This document shows, in pieces, positions 1-7,276 of a stretch of 64,000 nt of DNA. The DNA lies in NCBI RefSeq assembly GCF_918698155.1, contig NZ_CAKKLX010000013.1, positions 56,192-120,191 on the forward strand. The letters are read 5' to 3'. The position numbers and the translations under genes are program-made. The notes below the pieces were generated by a model. It did no database searches, was not told the DNA's origin, and saw nothing but the letters and a program-made list of their open reading frames with translations. Position 1 is the stretch's first letter. Every line of letters begins with the position of its first letter. Origin of the DNA: Roseomonas sp. CECT 9278 (GTDB taxonomy: Bacteria > Pseudomonadota > Alphaproteobacteria > Acetobacterales > Acetobacteraceae).

Positions 1-1
1 G

Positions 2-547
2 CTGCAGGAACAGGGCGCGATCGTCGAGGAAGCCGATCCCGGCCTGCCGGATACGCGCGCCATCTTCGGGCGCGTCTGGGGCGTGGCGCTGTCGCGCGTG
101 CTCGCCGCCATCCCGGAGGAGAAGCAGGCGCTGCTCGATGCCGGCATGGTCGATGTGGCGCGCCGCAATGGCGCGATGTCGGCGGTGGACTACCTGGCCG
201 CCGAGGCGATGCGGCTGGAGGCCGCCCACGCCATGGCGCGCTTCCACCAGCGCTACGACCTGGTGCTGACCGCCTGCACGCCGACCGCCGCCTTCGCCGC
301 CGACCAGCCGACGGTGCAGCCGGAGCAGGCGCTGTGGCGCGACTGGGCGCCCTGGACCTTCGCCTTCAACCTGACGCGCCAGCCTTCGATTTCGGTGCCG
401 GTGGCGCTGGATGGCGAGGGCATGCCGCGCGCCGTGCAGGTGGTGGCGGCGCTGTATCGCGACGACATGGCCTTCCGGGGCGCCCGCGCGCTGGAACGCG
501 CCGCGACGCTGCCCCTCGCCGACCTCGCCGCGGCGCAGCCGGCATGA
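2..547 (+). CDS. Amidase (amidase-signature family), C-terminal part
   Basis: This is the last 181 codons of a gene whose start lies before the window; the frame is open from base 2. The family hydrolyses amides or carbamoyl bonds with a Ser-cisSer-Lys triad that would sit in the missing part. The visible end has the usual C-terminal features: a segment around DLVLTACTPTAAF, where the family has its conserved Thr-Pro, and NLTRQPSISVPV, the conserved stretch lining the substrate pocket. The stop overlaps the start of the next gene by four bases (ATGA), so the two are probably cotranslated. The substrate cannot be told from this fragment. The nearby hydrolase, M20 peptidase and Bug binding protein suggest breakdown of an imported amide-type compound (inference). 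Confidence 0.85.
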   Translation: MQEQGAIVEEADPGLPDTRAIFGRVWGVALSRVLAAIPEEKQALLDAGMVDVARRNGAMSAVDYLAAEAMRLEAAHAMARFHQRYDLVLTACTPTAAFAADQPTVQPEQALWRDWAPWTFAFNLTRQPSISVPVALDGEGMPRAVQVVAALYRDDMAFRGARALERAATLPLADLAAAQPA

Positions 548-840
548 GCGGCAGCGACGACTACGTCTATGACGAGGCGACCGGCGAATGGCGCCCGGCC
601 GGCGAGATGCCGGCGGCGGCGCCCGCGCGCGTGGTGCGCGATGCCAGCGGCAACGCGCTCGCCGACGGCGATTCCGTGACGGTCATCAAGGACCTGAAGG
701 TGAAGGGCGCGGGGCAGACGCTGAAGCAGGGCACCGTCATCCGGTCGATCCGCCTGACGGAGAATGACGAGGAGATCGACTGCCGCTACGACGGCATCAA
801 GGGCCTGGTCCTGCGGACCGAATTCGTGCGCAAGCGGTAG
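544..840 (+). CDS. PhnA-like domain protein lacking the zinc ribbon
   Basis: A 98-residue protein. Residues about 35-98 match the C-terminal PhnA domain, with the typical DSVTVIKDLKVKGAGQTLKQG stretch and a KGLVLRTEFVRK end. Full PhnA proteins carry an N-terminal four-cysteine zinc ribbon. Here that part is replaced by an acidic segment starting SGSDDYVYDEATGEWRP, and the only cysteine is in the C-terminal domain. The family is named for phosphonate utilisation but its biochemical role is unsettled. The start is taken at the ATG overlapping the amidase stop, since the frame further upstream reads as amidase shadow. It lies 12 bases before the FAH-family gene on the same strand, so probably one operon. 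Confidence 0.8.
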   Translation: MSGSDDYVYDEATGEWRPAGEMPAAAPARVVRDASGNALADGDSVTVIKDLKVKGAGQTLKQGTVIRSIRLTENDEEIDCRYDGIKGLVLRTEFVRKR

Positions 841-852
841 GGGGAATTTCGG

Positions 853-1728
853 ATGCGGCTGGTCACGTTCAGGGATGGCAAGGGCACGCGCATCGGCGCG
901 CTGGATGATGCGGGGAAGGTGCTGGACCTGGCGGCGGCGGATGCGTCGCTGCCGCGCGACATGCTGGCGTTGATCGCCGGCGGCGAGGCCACGCTGGCGG
1001 CCGCGCGCGCGGCCGAAGCGACGGCGCCGGTGGCCGCGGATGCGGTGCTGCTGGCGCCGATCCCGCGCCCGGCGAAGAACATCTTCTGCGTCGGCAAGAA
1101 CTATCACGAGCACGCGAAGGAATTCGCATCGTCCGGCTTCGACGCCACCGCCAAGGAGGTGGTGCCGGAGGCGCCGGTGGTGTTCTCCAAGCCGCCCACC
1201 TGCGTGATCGGGCCGGGCGAGCCGATCCCGTCCTTCCTGGATACGTCCAACAGCACGGACTACGAGGGCGAGATCGCGGTCGTGATCGGGCGCGGCGGGC
1301 GCGGGATCAGCGAGGCGGACGCCTATGCCCATGTGTTCGGCTACACCATCGTCAACGACGTGACCGCGCGCACGCTGCAGCACAAGCACCGCCAGTGGAT
1401 CCTGGGCAAGGGGATCGACGGCTATGCGCCGATGGGCCCGGCGATCGTCACCGCCGATGCGGCTGGCGTGCCGCCGAAGCTGTCGATCTCGACCTGGGTG
1501 AATGGGGAACTGCGCCAGCGCGCGCCGGTCGACGACCTGATCTTCGGCATCCCGATGCTGATCGCGACCATCAGCGCGGCGATCACGCTGGAACCCGGCG
1601 ACATCATCGCCACCGGTACGCCGGCGGGGGTGGGCATCGGCTTCTCGCCACCAAAGTTCCTGAAGAAGGGCGACCGCGTGAAGATCGAAGTGCCTGGGAT
1701 CGGCGTGCTGGAGAATCCAGTCGCATGA
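853..1728 (+). CDS. Fumarylacetoacetate hydrolase family protein
   Basis: A 291-residue member of the FAH superfamily, metal-dependent enzymes that cleave or decarboxylate beta-dicarbonyl and acylpyruvate compounds, often at the end of aromatic or sugar-acid catabolism. The N-terminal third is the variable lid. The core starts near residue 75 with RPAKNIFCVGKNYHEHAKE. The metal ligands are visible in DYEGEIAVVIGR (acidic pair) and VNDVTARTLQ (Asp). LGKGIDGYAPMGP and ATGTPAGVGIGFSPP are the conserved active-site loops. Length is normal. An AGGGGGA-like ribosome site lies just upstream of the ATG. Acylpyruvase, fumarylpyruvate hydrolase or 2-keto-3-deoxy-sugar-acid hydrolase activities cannot be separated by eye. 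Confidence 0.9.
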   Translation: MRLVTFRDGKGTRIGALDDAGKVLDLAAADASLPRDMLALIAGGEATLAAARAAEATAPVAADAVLLAPIPRPAKNIFCVGKNYHEHAKEFASSGFDATAKEVVPEAPVVFSKPPTCVIGPGEPIPSFLDTSNSTDYEGEIAVVIGRGGRGISEADAYAHVFGYTIVNDVTARTLQHKHRQWILGKGIDGYAPMGPAIVTADAAGVPPKLSISTWVNGELRQRAPVDDLIFGIPMLIATISAAITLEPGDIIATGTPAGVGIGFSPPKFLKKGDRVKIEVPGIGVLENPVA

Positions 1729-1768
1729 CGTGACGCGGCGGCCATCACCAACGGGAGGATCAGCGACA

Positions 1769-2737
1769 ATGCAACGCCGGAGCCTGATCGCGGGGGCATC
1801 TCTGCTGCCGCTTGCCGCCCATGCGCAGACCGAGACCTTTCCCGCGCGCGCCGTCACCATCGTCGTCGCCTTCCCGCCCGGCGGCCAGGCCGATGTGGTG
1901 GGCCGGCCGGTCGCGGCGGGGCTGGAGCGCATCTGGCGTGTCGCCGTGCCCATCCAGAACCGCGGCGGCGCGGCGGGTGCCATCGGCAATGCGGCGGTCG
2001 CGCGTGCCACAGCGGATGGCTACACGCTGCTGATGGCGCTGTCGTCCATGGCGCTGCTGCCCGAAGCCGCGCGGGTGAACGGGCGCGAGCCGACCTATGC
2101 GACCGACATGCTCGCGCCCATCGCGCTGTTCGCCGCCGACCCCACGGTGCTGGTGGTGCCGTCCGCCAGCCCGGTCCGCGGGATCGAGGACTTCATCGCC
2201 GATGTGAAGGCGCGGCCGGGGCAGGTGTCGTATTCCTCGGCGGGGAACTATTCCGCGCTGCATGTGCCGATGGCGCAGTTGTCGCAGGCGGCGGGGCTCG
2301 ACATGCTGCACGTGCCCTTCCAGGGCGGCGGGCCGGCGCTGACGGCGCTGCTGGGCGGGCAGGTGCAGTGCCTGGCCTCGGGCCCGGGGCCGATCGCGCC
2401 GCATGTGCGCGCCGGCACGCTGCGCCCGATCGCCACCTGGGGCCGCACGCGCCTGGCCGGCTTCGCGGACGTGCCGACGCTGATCGAGAAGGGCTTCCCC
2501 GACTGCGAATTCTACATCTGGGTCGGGCTGTTCGCGCCGGCGGCGACACCGGCGCCGGTGATCGCGCGCATCCGCGAAGCAAGCGCGCAGGTTGCGCGCG
2601 ACCCGGAGTTCGTCCGCGTCATGGCGGCCAGCGGCAATACGCTCGACTTCCGCGAGGGCGAGGCCTTCCTGCGCTTCTACACCGAGGACGCCGCACGCCT
2701 TGTCCGCACCGTGCGCGCGCTGGGCAGGATCGAGTAG
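1769..2737 (+). CDS. Bug/TTT family solute-binding protein
   Basis: A 322-residue periplasmic binding protein of the tripartite tricarboxylate transporter (TctC/Bug) family. The start is the ATG behind GGGAGG; an upstream in-frame ATG has no ribosome site. The N-terminus MQRRSLIAGASLLPLAAHAQ is a signal peptide with a twin-arginine-like start and a cleavage site after AHA. Mature family landmarks are VAFPPGGQADVVGRP (first ligand loop), NRGGAAGAIGNAAVARA and DGYTLL. In this family the ligand, often a carboxylate, is held by main-chain contacts and a water pair, so sequence does not reveal it. No TctA/TctB membrane genes lie nearby. The gene sits between a hydrolase and a peptidase, which may act on its cargo. 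Confidence 0.92.
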   Translation: MQRRSLIAGASLLPLAAHAQTETFPARAVTIVVAFPPGGQADVVGRPVAAGLERIWRVAVPIQNRGGAAGAIGNAAVARATADGYTLLMALSSMALLPEAARVNGREPTYATDMLAPIALFAADPTVLVVPSASPVRGIEDFIADVKARPGQVSYSSAGNYSALHVPMAQLSQAAGLDMLHVPFQGGGPALTALLGGQVQCLASGPGPIAPHVRAGTLRPIATWGRTRLAGFADVPTLIEKGFPDCEFYIWVGLFAPAATPAPVIARIREASAQVARDPEFVRVMAASGNTLDFREGEAFLRFYTEDAARLVRTVRALGRIE

Positions 2738-2794
2738 CCCCCTTCCCGCCGCGCCGCGCCGGTGCCAGCCTGCGTGCCCGCCGAGGAGACACGC

Positions 2795-3973
2795 ATGACC
2801 ACCGAAGCCGCCATCACCGACTGGATCGCATCGCAGAAGGACGCGATGCTTGCCGAGATCGAGGCGATGGTGAACACCGATGGCGGGTCCTACGACAAGC
2901 CCGGCGTCGATCGCACCGGCGCGCAGGTGGTGCGTTTCCTGGAGGCGCACGGCATCGCGACCGAGGCGGTGCCGCGCGAGAAGCATGGCGACTGCATCCG
3001 CGGCATCGTCGAGGGCGGCCATGCGCTGGGTACCGGCAACCAGCGGTCCAACATCGTGCTGATGGGCCATCGCGACACGGTCTTCCCGAAGGGCGAGCCC
3101 GAACGCAGGCCCTTCCGCATCGAGGGCGCGCGCGCCTATGGCCCCGGCGTCGCCGACATGAAGGCGGGCATCGTGATGAACATGTTCGTGCTCGCCGCCT
3201 TCGCGAAGTTCGGCGGCGCGCCCGGCCCGCTGGTCGGGCTGTTCACCGGCGACGAGGAGATCGGCAGCCCCGAAGGCCGCCCGGTCATCGAGGCCGAGGC
3301 GGCCAACGCCCGCGTGGTGTTCAATTCGGAACCTGGCCGGGTCAGCGGCAATGTCGTGAAGGCGCGCAAGGGCGGCGTGTTCTCGGTGGTGGATGTCGAG
3401 GGCAAGGCCGCGCATTCCGGCGGCAATTTCGAAGCCGGCATCAGCGCGATCGGCGAGGCGGCGCACAAGATCGTGGCGATCCATGCGCTGACCGACCTCA
3501 AGCGCGGCATCACGCTGAATGTCGGGCTGATCGAAGGCGGGCAATCCGTGAATACCACCGCGCCGTCCTGCCGGTTCCAGATCGACCTGCGCACCATCGA
3601 CCTGGCCGACCGCGACGAGGTGATGGGCAAGATCCACGACATCGTGGCGCGGGCCTACGTGCCCGGCACGCGGGCGACGCTGACCATCAAGGGCGAGTTC
3701 CGCCCGCTGAACCCGACGCCCGAGAGCGAGCGCGTGTTCAGCGTGTACCAGGCCGCGGCGGCGGAGAGCGGGCTGAAGGTCGAGGCGGAATTCACCGGCG
3801 GCTGCGCCGATTCCGGCTTCACCGCGGCGCTGGGCGTGCCGACGCTGTGCGGCGTGGGGCCGGTTGGTGGGCTGGCGCACAGCCCGCAGGAGTACCTCGA
3901 GGTCGAGAGCATCGTGCCGCGCGCGCAGGCGATGGCGCGCGCGATCATCCGGCTGGAGCAGGCGGGGCTGTAG
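2795..3973 (+). CDS. M20 family metallopeptidase (glutamate carboxypeptidase-like)
   Basis: A 392-residue cytoplasmic di-zinc hydrolase of the M20 family. Metal and catalytic residues are in place: GHRDTVFPKG (His and Asp), YGPGVADMKAG (bridging Asp), TGDEEIGSPEG (general-base Glu pair), NSEPGR (ligand Glu) and the late GLAHSPQEY (His). The middle part with AAHSGGNFEAG is the dimerisation and lid domain. The layout is closer to carboxypeptidase G2/CPG2-like members than to DapE or ArgE, but the substrate is unproven. The chosen ATG follows GAGGAGA at good spacing. It is downstream of a Bug binding protein on the same strand and ends convergent to another one. Confidence 0.92.
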   Translation: MTTEAAITDWIASQKDAMLAEIEAMVNTDGGSYDKPGVDRTGAQVVRFLEAHGIATEAVPREKHGDCIRGIVEGGHALGTGNQRSNIVLMGHRDTVFPKGEPERRPFRIEGARAYGPGVADMKAGIVMNMFVLAAFAKFGGAPGPLVGLFTGDEEIGSPEGRPVIEAEAANARVVFNSEPGRVSGNVVKARKGGVFSVVDVEGKAAHSGGNFEAGISAIGEAAHKIVAIHALTDLKRGITLNVGLIEGGQSVNTTAPSCRFQIDLRTIDLADRDEVMGKIHDIVARAYVPGTRATLTIKGEFRPLNPTPESERVFSVYQAAAAESGLKVEAEFTGGCADSGFTAALGVPTLCGVGPVGGLAHSPQEYLEVESIVPRAQAMARAIIRLEQAGL

Positions 3974-3989
3974 CGCCCGCGCCGCGGTG

Positions 3990-4015
3990 GCGTGATCCGT
4001 CGCGGCGGATCACGC
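3990..4015. terminator. Hairpin between convergent genes
   Basis: A perfect 10-bp inverted repeat (GCGTGATCCG / CGGATCACGC) with a 6-base loop sits between the stop of the M20 peptidase and the stop of the convergent Bug protein. It has no T-run, so termination, or protection of both mRNA ends, is an inference. Confidence 0.55.
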
Positions 4016-4026
4016 GCGGGGGCGGC

Positions 4027-4995
4027 TCACCCGCGCCAGGGGCGCACCTGCCACAGCCGCTTCAGATTGTCGTCGATGGTCTGCGCGAAGGCCTTGTATT
4101 CCGCCCCGACCAGCGGGCGCAGCGGCATGTGCTGGCGTTCCGCCTCGCGCCGGAAGCCTTCGTCGTTCAGCGCGGCGCGGAAGGCGGCCTCCAGCCGCGC
4201 CACGATCGGCGCGGGCATGCCCGGCGGCCCGACGATCCCGCGCGACGCACCGCCGACGATGTCGATGCCCAGTTCGCGGAAGGTCGGCACGTCGGCGGCC
4301 TCGGGCTGCCGGCGCGCGCCGCCCTGCGCCAGGATGCGCAGGCGCCCCTCGCGCACCAGCTGCGGGGCGTCGTTCACGTTCAGCACCGCCAGGTCCATGT
4401 TGCCGCCGAGCAGTTGCGGGATCAGCGGCGCCGCGCCGGCGAAGGGCACCTGAACCATGGGCGGGGTGTTCGCCGCGGCCTCGAAGGCCAGCATGAACAG
4501 GTGGTCGTCGCTGCCGATGCCGGTGGTGCCGTAGGTGACGTGGTTGGGCCGTGCGCGCGCCGCGGCGACGATGTCCGCCACGGAGCGGAAGGGGCTCTCG
4601 GTGCGCACGTAGAAGGCGTTGGCGTCCTCGACGATGTTGCACAGGAAGGTGAAGTCCATCGCGCGGTAGCGCACCTGGCGTTCCAGCGGGATGGCGTTGT
4701 GCGCGGGGATGGTGGTGGCACCGATCGTATAGCCGTCCGGCGCCGCGTTGAAGGTGGCTTCCAGCCCGATCTGCCCGGCAGCACCCGTGCGGTTGACGAT
4801 GACCGGGCGCATCCCCGGGATCTGCGCGGCGACCAGCGGCATCACCAGGCGCGTCATCACATCCACGCCGCCGCCGGCGGGAAACGGCACGATCACCTCG
4901 ACCGGCTTGTCGCCCGGCCAGGCGGCCTGGGCACGCAGCGTGGCGGGCGCGGCGAGCACCCCCGCCCCGGCAAGCAGGGCGCGACGGGTCGTCAT
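4027..4995 (-). CDS. Bug/TTT family solute-binding protein
   Basis: A 322-residue TctC/Bug-type binding protein. It begins MTTRRALLAGAGVLAAPATLRAQA, a signal peptide with a Tat-like RR-A-L-L pattern. Then come the family signatures VEVIVPFPAGGGVDVMTRL, VNRTGAAGQIGLEATFNAAPDGYTIG and GIVGPPGMPAPIVARLEAAF. It lies directly upstream of nothing recognisable as a permease. The next gene on the same strand (start 6032) is another Bug protein of equal length with a very similar middle section (the motif APDGYTIGA is shared), suggesting a local duplication. The ligand is unknown, probably a carboxylate. A GGAGGA ribosome site precedes the ATG. Confidence 0.92.
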   Translation of the reverse strand: MTTRRALLAGAGVLAAPATLRAQAAWPGDKPVEVIVPFPAGGGVDVMTRLVMPLVAAQIPGMRPVIVNRTGAAGQIGLEATFNAAPDGYTIGATTIPAHNAIPLERQVRYRAMDFTFLCNIVEDANAFYVRTESPFRSVADIVAAARARPNHVTYGTTGIGSDDHLFMLAFEAAANTPPMVQVPFAGAAPLIPQLLGGNMDLAVLNVNDAPQLVREGRLRILAQGGARRQPEAADVPTFRELGIDIVGGASRGIVGPPGMPAPIVARLEAAFRAALNDEGFRREAERQHMPLRPLVGAEYKAFAQTIDDNLKRLWQVRPWRG

Positions 4996-5063
4996 GGCGT
5001 TGGGTCCTCCCAGGATTTCGTTACGGGAAGGCTAGGCGTCGCCGCGACGCACCCGCAAGGATT

Positions 5064-6032
5064 TCAGCGCCGCCAGGGCCGCCGGGCGAACATCACGCGC
5101 ACCGCCTCGCCTTCCGCCAGCACCATGTCGCGATAGGCGCTGCCGACCAGTGGGCGCAGCGGCAGGCTCACGCGGTCGGCCGCGGTGGTGAAGGCCGGGT
5201 CGGCGAAGGTGGCGGCGAAGGCCGCCTGCATGGCGCGCGCTGCCTCCGGCGGGAAGCCGGGCGGGCCGACGATGCCGCGCGCGGAGCCGACCAGCACGTC
5301 ATAGCCCTGCTCGCGGAAGGTCGGCACGTCAGGCACCGCGGACCAGCGCGCGGGCGAGGCCTGGCCCAGGCAGCGGATGCGCCCCTCGCGCATCAGCACG
5401 ATGCCTTCGGACATGTTGAAGGAGGCGACGTCGACCGCGCCGGAGAGCAGGTCGCGCTGCACCTGCGCGGTGCCGTTGAAGGGCGCGTGCAGGGCGCGCA
5501 CATCCGCCTTCTCCTCAAGCCCCAGCAGCACCAGGTGGTCGTCGGAGCCCACGCCGGCGGCGGAGCCGACCGAGACGCTCTCGGGCTGGCGCTTCAGCGC
5601 CGCGACCAGGTCGCCCAGGCTTCGCAGCGGCGAATTGGGCAGCACCCACAGCCCGCAGGCATCGTCGACGATATTGGCGAAGTAGGTGAATTCGTCGGCC
5701 TTCCAGCGGACCGGCCGTTCCAGCGGCAGGGTCGAGACGTTCAGGCTGCCGATCGCGCCGATGGTGTAGCCGTCGGGCGCGGCATTGAAGATCGCCTCCA
5801 TGCCGAGCTGGCCGGAGGCCCCGGCGCGGTTCACCACCACGAAGCGCACGCCGGGCAGGCGCGCGGTGATCTGGTGCGTGGCGAAGCGGCCGACGGCATC
5901 GACGCCGCCGCCCGGCGGAAAGGGGATGATCACCTCGATCGGGCGATCGGCGGGCCAGGCGGCGTGGGCCTCATGGATCGCGGGTAGCGTGAGGCCGATG
6001 CCGGCGAGCAGCAGGTGGCGGCGCTTGATCAT
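5064..6032 (-). CDS. Bug/TTT family solute-binding protein
   Basis: A 322-residue TctC/Bug binding protein. The start chosen is MIKRRHLLLAG; 19 further codons upstream are open but have no ribosome site or signal-peptide character. The signal peptide ends near HEAHAA. Family loops are IEVIIPFPPGGGVDAVGRF and VNRAGASGQLGMEAIFNAAPDGYTIGA. It resembles the following gene on the same strand over the whole length, including VPTFRE-x-G and ARGIVGPPG, so the pair looks like paralogues from a tandem duplication. The gap between them is about 70 bases, so they may be cotranscribed from upstream of this gene. Confidence 0.92.
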   Translation of the reverse strand: MIKRRHLLLAGIGLTLPAIHEAHAAWPADRPIEVIIPFPPGGGVDAVGRFATHQITARLPGVRFVVVNRAGASGQLGMEAIFNAAPDGYTIGAIGSLNVSTLPLERPVRWKADEFTYFANIVDDACGLWVLPNSPLRSLGDLVAALKRQPESVSVGSAAGVGSDDHLVLLGLEEKADVRALHAPFNGTAQVQRDLLSGAVDVASFNMSEGIVLMREGRIRCLGQASPARWSAVPDVPTFREQGYDVLVGSARGIVGPPGFPPEAARAMQAAFAATFADPAFTTAADRVSLPLRPLVGSAYRDMVLAEGEAVRVMFARRPWRR

Positions 6033-6154
6033 GGCGTTTCCCCGTTCGTTCGTTGCGCGAAGCCTCGCGCGCAGGGCGGCGCGGATCAAGCGCGGACTTT
6101 CCCTCGGGGCCGCCGCGCCGCAGACTGCGCAGCGGAACCGCCAGGACGAACGAC

Positions 6155-6604
6155 ATGGACGCTACATTGCGCGAACGCTTCGGCGTCGAAGGCCAATGGG
6201 CACTTTGGCGCGAGCACACTGTGCGCTGGGCGGAATGCGACATCTACGCGCATGTGAACCACGCGGCCTACCTGACGTTGTTCGAGGACATGCGCATCGA
6301 CTGGTGGCTGGGTGCCGGCGGCGCCTTCGCGCCCGACAAGCCGGGGCCGGTGGTCGGCACGCTGGAAGTGAAATACCACCGCCCCGGCCATTTCCGCGAC
6401 CCGGTGCTGCTGTGCGTGCGCACCGCGTCGTTCCGCCGCACGTCCTTCGTGCACCAGTATGCGATGTGGCGGGCGGATGGGCTGCTGTGCTCGGCGCGCG
6501 CGCTGTGCGTGGTGATCGACAACGCCACCGGCCAGAAGGCCGAGATCCCGGACGATATGCGCCGGCTGATGGCGGACCGCGACGGCGCGGTGGCGGAGGT
6601 CTGA
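6155..6604 (+). CDS. Acyl-CoA thioesterase, hotdog fold
   Basis: A 149-residue single-hotdog protein of the 4-hydroxybenzoyl-CoA thioesterase/YbgC group, which cleaves acyl-CoA thioesters in the cytoplasm. The catalytic loop reads WAECDIYAHVNHAAYLTLFED, with the Asp and the HVN motif typical of the group. VGTLEVKYHRPGHFRDPV is the following beta-strand pair. The ATG is picked because AGGACGA lies 10 bases upstream; a longer in-frame start would add a low-complexity Arg/Ser leader. The gene stands alone on the plus strand, divergent from a Bug gene and ending before a large inverted repeat. The acyl substrate is not readable from sequence. Confidence 0.88.
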   Translation: MDATLRERFGVEGQWALWREHTVRWAECDIYAHVNHAAYLTLFEDMRIDWWLGAGGAFAPDKPGPVVGTLEVKYHRPGHFRDPVLLCVRTASFRRTSFVHQYAMWRADGLLCSARALCVVIDNATGQKAEIPDDMRRLMADRDGAVAEV

Positions 6605-6628
6605 ACCCGCGCTCAGACCCGGTCTCGA

Positions 6629-6721
6629 AAGCCCGGCACCGGCCCGCCCCCCCCACCCGGCCACCCATTCCAGGATACTGACGTGGGTGGCCGGGTGGCG
6701 GGGCGGGCCGGTGCCGGGCTT
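6629..6721. terminator. Long near-perfect inverted repeat between convergent genes
   Basis: The arms at 6629-6667 and 6684-6721 pair over about 36 of 38 positions, separated by a 16-base loop. The outer arm is AAGCCCGGCACCGGCCCG; the inner arm is CACCCGGCCACCCA. It lies between the thioesterase stop and the UPF0114 stop, so a two-way terminator is the simplest reading, although there is no T-run and the stem is far longer than needed. Confidence 0.6.
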
Positions 6722-6756
6722 CAAAGTCGCCGGAAGGCGACCTTCAGGACAGGCTC

Positions 6757-7272
6757 TTAGTCGCCGTCCTTCATCCCGCGCGCGCGCGCCGCGAACCAGT
6801 CGGCCACCGCCATCATCAGGTAGCCCAGCAGGAAGACCATGTTGATGACCACCAGCCAATAGAGTTGCCGTTCGCTGACGCTCTCCTCGAGTGCCATCAG
6901 CGCCTTCAGCATGGTCACGCCCGAGATCGCCGCCATCGAGGCGAACAGCTTCTTCTTGAGCCCGCCGAAATCCACCGTGGTCAGCCAAGCCGGCCAGTTG
7001 CGCGGCCCGCCCGGGTCGATGCGCGAGACCATGTTCTCGTAGCCCGAGAAGATGACGATGACGACGAGCCCCGCCATCAGCGTCAGGTCCACCATCGACA
7101 GCACCTTCACGATCGCTTGGTGCTCGGAATAGGACATGGCGTTGGTGACGGCGGCATGGAGTTCCCGCATGAAGGCCGCCATCAGCGTGAACAGCGCCGC
7201 GATCAGCCCAAGGTAGAAGGGCACCAGCGCCCAGCGGCTGACGACGATGATCCGTTCGACCAGCCGCTCCAT
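6757..7272 (-). CDS. UPF0114/YqhA family membrane protein
   Basis: A 171-residue inner-membrane protein of the UPF0114 (TIGR00645) family. It has four likely membrane spans: near residues 12-35 (RWALVPFYLGLIAALFTLMA), 60-80, 105-125 and 135-158. The conserved tract SRIDPGGPRNWPAWLTTVDFG lies in the central loop. Family function is unknown. The gene starts four bases after the stop of the DenD-like dehydrogenase on the same strand, so the two are probably one transcript. Nothing in the sequence explains that link. Confidence 0.88.
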   Translation of the reverse strand: MERLVERIIVVSRWALVPFYLGLIAALFTLMAAFMRELHAAVTNAMSYSEHQAIVKVLSMVDLTLMAGLVVIVIFSGYENMVSRIDPGGPRNWPAWLTTVDFGGLKKKLFASMAAISGVTMLKALMALEESVSERQLYWLVVINMVFLLGYLMMAVADWFAARARGMKDGD

Positions 7273-7276
7273 GGCG

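Noticed and set aside
253..2010. Long open frame on the minus strand opposite the amidase, FAH and Bug genes
   Set aside because: Arg/Ala/His-rich product with no motif; produced by codon bias of the real genes on the other strand. Similar antisense frames at 1760-3880, 16809-19526 and 37474-39396 (beyond 38340) were discarded for the same reason.
2368..5136. 922-codon plus-strand frame spanning three genes
   Set aside because: It crosses the end of one gene, a complete gene and an antisense gene without any domain; typical shadow frame in high-GC DNA.
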